From: Anaerolinea sp.
GTDB taxonomy: Bacteria > Chloroflexota > Anaerolineae > JAAEKA01
NCBI GenBank assembly: GCA_014879765.1
Contig: JACSRL010000102.1
Location: 1-5,961, forward strand
Reading direction: 5' to 3'
Length of the DNA stretch: 5,961 nt
The first letter of the stretch is position 1. The number at the start of each line of letters is the position of its first letter. This document shows positions 5,655 to 5,961 of the stretch, piece by piece. The notes beneath the pieces were generated by a model, which searched no databases, had not been told where the DNA came from, and saw only the letters and a program-made list of their open reading frames with translations. Made by a program: the position numbers and the translations under genes.

Positions 5655-5727
5655 GCCCCCATCGTCTAGTGGACCAGGACACAGGCCTTTCAAGCCTGCG
5701 ACAGGGGTTCGAATCCCCTTGGGGGCA
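5655..5727 (+). tRNA. tRNA-Glu, anticodon TTC
   Basis: A 73-nt cloverleaf. The acceptor arm is GCCCCCA (5655-5661) with TGGGGGC (5720-5726), discriminator A5727. The D-arm region is GTCTAGTGGACCAGGAC. The anticodon stem CAGGC/GCCTG encloses loop CTTTCAA with anticodon TTC at 5689-5691, which reads GAA and, by wobble, GAG. The T arm is AGGGG-TTCGAAT-CCCCT (5703-5719). CAC follows the discriminator, so CCA is not encoded. It matches the tRNA at 165-237 closely in the D and T arms but differs in the acceptor and anticodon stems, as expected of two true isoacceptors. Confidence 0.97.
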
Positions 5728-5731
5728 CACC

Positions 5732-5769
5732 ATAGGACTGCCGCTCCTGTCAAGGACTGGCAGTCCTAT
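5732..5769 (+). terminator. Hairpin downstream of tRNA-Glu(TTC), possible terminator
   Basis: ATAGGACTGCC (5732-5742) pairs perfectly over 11 bp with GGCAGTCCTAT (5759-5769) around a 16-nt loop. No U-run follows (the next bases are TGCTATC), so it is not a textbook intrinsic terminator. Within it, GGACTG (5754-5759) can alternatively pair with CAGTCC (5761-5766). Its position 4 nt after the tRNA suggests a role in 3' end formation or termination for the tRNA and any operon read-through. That function is inferred. Confidence 0.55.
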
Positions 5770-5961
5770 TGCTATCAGCACCTGTAGCGTCCACGATGGT
5801 TCTCTGCTGGGCGAAGCCCCTTGCCGTCAAGAACCTGCCATGGCCTCAACCGGCCGGCTTTGCCGTCCGAAATCTGGGACGTCAACTCATTCTGGTAACT
5901 GCTCAGCCAGGCGTACAGAAACCGGGTTTTTCTCGTGCGGGCATGGTTTTCGTCTGCGCAA
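5770..5961. other. Non-coding right edge
   Basis: I see no credible gene here on either strand; open frames are short and lack family signals. Visible elements are GTAACTGCTCAGCC at 5895-5908 (the inverted copy of 54-67), a small AAACCGGGTTT symmetric word just after it, and TTGCCGTC occurring twice (near 5820 and 5862). An ATG at 5943 could begin a gene running off the window, but it has no clear ribosome-binding site. Confidence 0.5.
5895..5908 (-). repeat. Inverted copy of the left-edge 14-bp repeat
   Basis: GTAACTGCTCAGCC is the exact reverse complement of 54-67. On the minus strand the match continues as CGCC before the repeat, with a single-base insertion (CGCCTGGCTGAG here against CGCCGGCTGAG at the left edge). 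Both copies are intergenic and outside the two tRNA genes. A dispersed repeat or the ends of a mobile element would both produce this. Confidence 0.45.

Noticed and set aside
165..5727. Sequence identity between the two tRNA genes as att-site direct repeats
   Set aside because: The shared words fall in the D and T arms conserved among all glutamate tRNAs and are broken by differences in the acceptor and anticodon stems, so tRNA homology explains them.
5548..5781. A 77-aa minus-strand frame across tRNA-Glu(TTC)
   Set aside because: Its GDSNPCRRLERPVSW segment is simply antisense translation of the tRNA, a common false gene call.
1..5961. CRISPR array, integrase, transposase or toxin-antitoxin genes
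   Set aside because: I looked on both strands and found no regularly spaced direct repeats of the right size and no protein with such signatures.

Overview
The window is GC-rich, densely coding bacterial DNA, most likely from a member of the Chloroflexota (an Anaerolineae- or Caldilineae-like lineage). That assignment is inference: it rests on the combination of a DUF2277 protein, a large DUF2142/GT39-like membrane glycosyltransferase with a beta-sandwich tail, and sigma-70-type promoters. No rRNA or other taxonomic marker is present.

Layout. The left edge (1-164) is non-coding and repeat-bearing: a 10-bp inverted repeat, degenerate 7-nt units, and then a near-consensus promoter for tRNA-Glu(CTC) at 165-237. 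A perfect 16-bp hairpin at 245-279 lies between this tRNA and a small convergent minus-strand gene for a DUF2277 protein (333-593), so it can terminate both. The DUF2277 promoter and the promoter of the main plus-strand operon share a divergent intergenic region of about 145 bp.

The main operon (739-5599) has five closely spaced genes: an alkaline-phosphatase-superfamily phosphodiesterase/phosphohydrolase; two different EutN/CcmL-type bacterial microcompartment (BMC) vertex proteins; a class II (fuculose/rhamnulose-phosphate type) aldolase; and an 11- or 12-helix GT-C-like membrane protein. Gaps are 9, 3, -4 and 14 nt, and the two BMC-P genes and the aldolase look translationally coupled. The operon is followed by a strong promoter and tRNA-Glu(TTC) at 5655-5727, a hairpin, and about 190 nt of non-coding DNA. 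That last stretch carries an inverted copy of a 14-bp word also found at the left edge.

How the genes may work together. Class II aldolases are signature enzymes of BMCs that degrade fucose or rhamnose (Planctomycetes/Verrucomicrobia type), where the aldolase splits the sugar-1-phosphate into DHAP and lactaldehyde. Two pentamer (vertex) genes coupled to such an aldolase point to a metabolosome of that general kind. No hexamer/trimer shell gene, aldehyde dehydrogenase or phosphotransacylase is present here, so this is a partial or satellite BMC locus. The phosphohydrolase at its head and the membrane glycosyltransferase at its tail are not standard BMC components. The phosphohydrolase's role is unknown, and the membrane protein may only be co-transcribed.
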